Of a DNA stretch of 56,578 nt, positions 54,613 to 56,578 are shown in pieces. The notes beneath the pieces were generated by a model, which saw only the letters and a list, made by a program, of their open reading frames with translations, did not search any database and was not told the origin of the DNA. The stretch comes from Nitrococcus mobilis (GTDB lineage: Bacteria; Pseudomonadota; Gammaproteobacteria; Nitrococcales; Nitrococcaceae): assembly GCA_024102725.1 (NCBI GenBank), contig JAGFJL010000132.1:1-56578 (forward strand). Direction: 5' to 3'. Within the stretch, counting starts at the first letter, position 1; each line of letters opens with the position of its first letter. The position numbers were made by a program, and so were the translations under genes.

Positions 54613-56578
54613 ATGGAGATCATGAAATCCTTTCCGCGCCAGGTGCGAGTGATCGAAAATCTCTGGATCCCTTTGTCCGACGGCTGCCGGTTGGCCGCCC
54701 GCATCTGGCTGCCGACCGATGCCGAGACGCACCCGGTGCCGGCGATCCTCGAATACATTCCCTATCGCAAACGGGACTTCACACGGCTGCGAGACGAGCC
54801 GCTGCATCATTATTTCGCCGGCCACGGCTACGCCTCGATCCGGCTGGATCTGCGCGGCTCCGGAGACTCCGACGGCGTGCTCCGTGACGAATACCTCAGA
54901 CAGGAGCAAGACGATGCGGTAGAGGCCATTGCCTGGATCGCCGCCCAGCCCTGGTGCAGCGGCGAGTTAGGCATGATCGGGATCTCCTGGGGCGGGTTCA
55001 ACGCGTTGCAGGTCGCCGCGCGGCGGCCGCCGGCCCTCAAGGCCATCATTACGCTGTGCTCCACCGATGATCGCTACGCCGACGATGCCCATTATATGGG
55101 TGGTTGTCTGCTCAACGAGAACCTCACCTGGGGTTCGGTGTTGCTCTCTTATAATGCCTATCCTCCCGACCCTAAAATCGTCGGTGCGCGTTGGCGCGAT
55201 ATGTGGCGGCAACGCCTCGAGCAAGCCGTGTTGTTCCCCGAGATCTGGCTGCACCATCAGCAGCGCGACGATTATTGGAAACACGGCTCGGTCTGCGAGG
55301 ATTTCTCCGCCATCGCATGCCCGGTATACGCGATCGGGGGCTGGGCCGATGGCTACACCAGCGCCATTCCCCGCCTCATGGAGGGCCTTGGAGTGCCCCG
55401 CAAGGCGCTCGTGGGACCATGGTCCCATGCGCTGCCCCATGACGCCCTGCCCGGCCCCAGCATCGGCTTCTTCCAAGAAGCCATCCGCTGGTGGGATCAC
55501 TGGCTCAAGGGCCTCGACACGGGGCTCATGGACGAGCCGATGTATCGCGCCTGGATGCAGCAGTGGGTCCCCCCGGCTCCTTTCTACGAAGAGCGGCCCG
55601 GACGCTGGGTCGCCGAAGAGAGCTGGCCTTCGAGCCGAATACGGCATCGGCGCTGGTACCTGGATGCGCACGGCTTACGGGACGAACCGGGGGCCGAGCT
55701 GCAATTTACGCTGCGCTCGCCACAAACGACCGGGCTCGGTGCCGGTGACTGGTGCGGGTTCGGCGGTGAAGGCGAGATGCCCGCCGATCAGCGGGAAGAC
55801 GACGGCAAATCGCTGGTGTTCGACACGGCTGCGCTGGAGGAGGGTTTCGAGATCCTCGGCGCGCCCATCGTGACGTTGGAACTCGCCGTCGACCGGCCGG
55901 TCGCTTTCGTGGCGGTACGGCTCAACGACGTCGCACCGGACGGCGCGGCCATGCGGGTCACCTACGGCGTTCTCAATCTGACTCATCGCCACAGCCATGA
56001 GCACGCGCGGCCGTTGGAACCCGGCCGACGCTACCGCGTAGCGGTTCAGCTCAACGACATCGCTCACGCCTTCCCGGCCGGCCACCTCATCCGCGTGGCG
56101 GTGTCCACCAGTTATTGGCCGGTGGTCTGGCCGGCCCCACAGCCGATCACGCTGAGCGTCTTCACGGCTGCCAGCTGGCTCGATCTCCCCGTGCGCCCGC
56201 CGCGCCCGGAGGATGAAACATTGCACGCCTTCGAACCCCCGGCACGGGCCCCGGCCCCCGAGCATACGCCGCTGCGCATGACTCAAGTGCAGCGCACGCT
56301 CGAGCGCGATCTCACCAGCAACGAGACGGTGTATACCACCTTCAGTGACGGGGGCGATTTCGCTGGCGCATCACTCGCCCATCTGCCCGATATCGATCTG
56401 GTCGTGGGGTACACCATACGCAAGACTTTCCGCATCCGGGACGATGATCCGCTCTCGGCGCGCGCCCAAATCGAGCAGCAGACAGTGCTGCGCCGCAGCG
56501 GCTGGGCGACCCGCATCGATTGCCATACCGAGCTCTCGGCCGACCGGGAGGCATTTCGGATCCGAGCCCAACTCGAGT
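54613..56578 (+). CDS. CocE/NonD family alpha/beta-hydrolase (X-Pro dipeptidyl-peptidase type), runs off the window
   Basis: Open to the right edge, 655 codons seen with no stop. The alpha/beta-hydrolase domain has LRGSGDSDG (oxyanion side), the nucleophile Ser125 in GMIGISWGGFNALQ, Asp246 in GGWADGYT and His272 in GPWSHALPH, so the catalytic triad is complete. A jelly-roll C-terminal domain follows (LELAVDRPVAFVAVRLNDVA to AGHLIRVAVSTSYWPVVWP), as in cocaine esterase and glutaryl-7-ACA acylases. After about residue 560 there is an unusual extra domain (LERDLTSNETVYTTFSDGGD, TLRRSGW-like) beyond the standard CocE end. It should hydrolyse an amide or ester. The ATG at 54613 is the first of two close starts. 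Confidence 0.88.
   Translation, partial: MEIMKSFPRQVRVIENLWIPLSDGCRLAARIWLPTDAETHPVPAILEYIPYRKRDFTRLRDEPLHHYFAGHGYASIRLDLRGSGDSDGVLRDEYLRQEQDDAVEAIAWIAAQPWCSGELGMIGISWGGFNALQVAARRPPALKAIITLCSTDDRYADDAHYMGGCLLNENLTWGSVLLSYNAYPPDPKIVGARWRDMWRQRLEQAVLFPEIWLHHQQRDDYWKHGSVCEDFSAIACPVYAIGGWADGYTSAIPRLMEGLGVPRKALVGPWSHALPHDALPGPSIGFFQEAIRWWDHWLKGLDTGLMDEPMYRAWMQQWVPPAPFYEERPGRWVAEESWPSSRIRHRRWYLDAHGLRDEPGAELQFTLRSPQTTGLGAGDWCGFGGEGEMPADQREDDGKSLVFDTAALEEGFEILGAPIVTLELAVDRPVAFVAVRLNDVAPDGAAMRVTYGVLNLTHRHSHEHARPLEPGRRYRVAVQLNDIAHAFPAGHLIRVAVSTSYWPVVWPAPQPITLSVFTAASWLDLPVRPPRPEDETLHAFEPPARAPAPEHTPLRMTQVQRTLERDLTSNETVYTTFSDGGDFAGASLAHLPDIDLVVGYTIRKTFRIRDDDPLSARAQIEQQTVLRRSGWATRIDCHTELSADREAFRIRAQLE

Overview
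The window is about 56.6 kb of a GC-rich proteobacterial chromosome, most likely a gammaproteobacterium able to fix CO2. The lineage is inferred from gene content: a red-type (form IC) RuBisCO with its CbbX activase and a CbbR regulator, PutA, a BCCT transporter, a PEP-CTERM protein, NarK and a type I-F CRISPR-Cas system. An Ectothiorhodospiraceae-like autotroph would fit, but no rRNA or marker gene settles it.

Layout. 0-6.5 kb: the tail of xseA, then putA, then the three AmmeMemoRadiSam genes (amrA and amrB on the minus strand, amrS divergent). 6.7-12.4 kb: an outer-membrane beta-barrel protein, a long AT-rich gap, a CsbD-like stress protein, and a 1161-residue fused flavin/iron-sulfur oxidoreductase that resembles both subunits of NfnAB joined. 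12.7-17.5 kb: the minus-strand CO2-fixation block usp-cbbR-cbbL-cbbS-cbbX. 17.6-19.3 kb: a decayed DHA2-type efflux pump gene and two AT-richer genes (GNAT, flavin-binding). 19.8-32.5 kb: housekeeping and stress genes, including a DUF3617 protein, two SDRs (one a 3-hydroxybutyrate dehydrogenase), an orphan histidine ammonia-lyase, a CDF metal exporter, a Lon-family protease overlapping a universal stress protein, an orphan CbpM and a Spy-like protein. 32.8-41.4 kb: NarK, a PEP-CTERM protein with a well-formed sigma-54 promoter, a secreted subtilase with Ig-like repeats, a lipoprotein, and a BCCT transporter translationally coupled to Hsp20.

41.4-51.2 kb: a complete type I-F CRISPR-Cas locus. 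The array has 23 repeats and 22 spacers and is transcribed leftward from a leader with two sites matching the IHF consensus. Behind the leader lie cas6f, csy3, csy2, csy1, cas2-3 and cas1, all on the minus strand. The cas2-3 gene is broken by one extra base in a GGG run near 49703. Unless this is a sequencing error, both interference and spacer acquisition should be disabled, although every other part looks intact.

51.7-56.6 kb: an AsmA-like periplasmic protein with a strong terminator, then a co-directional trio (secreted cyclase-family hydrolase, ATP-grasp-like protein, CocE/NonD hydrolase running off the end) that may form an undescribed small-molecule pathway.

Four copies of a MITE-like repeat with imperfect terminal inverted repeats (near 0.5, 8.4, 32.7 and 38.3 kb) are scattered in intergenic DNA. 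No tRNA, rRNA, intact insertion sequence or prophage was seen.
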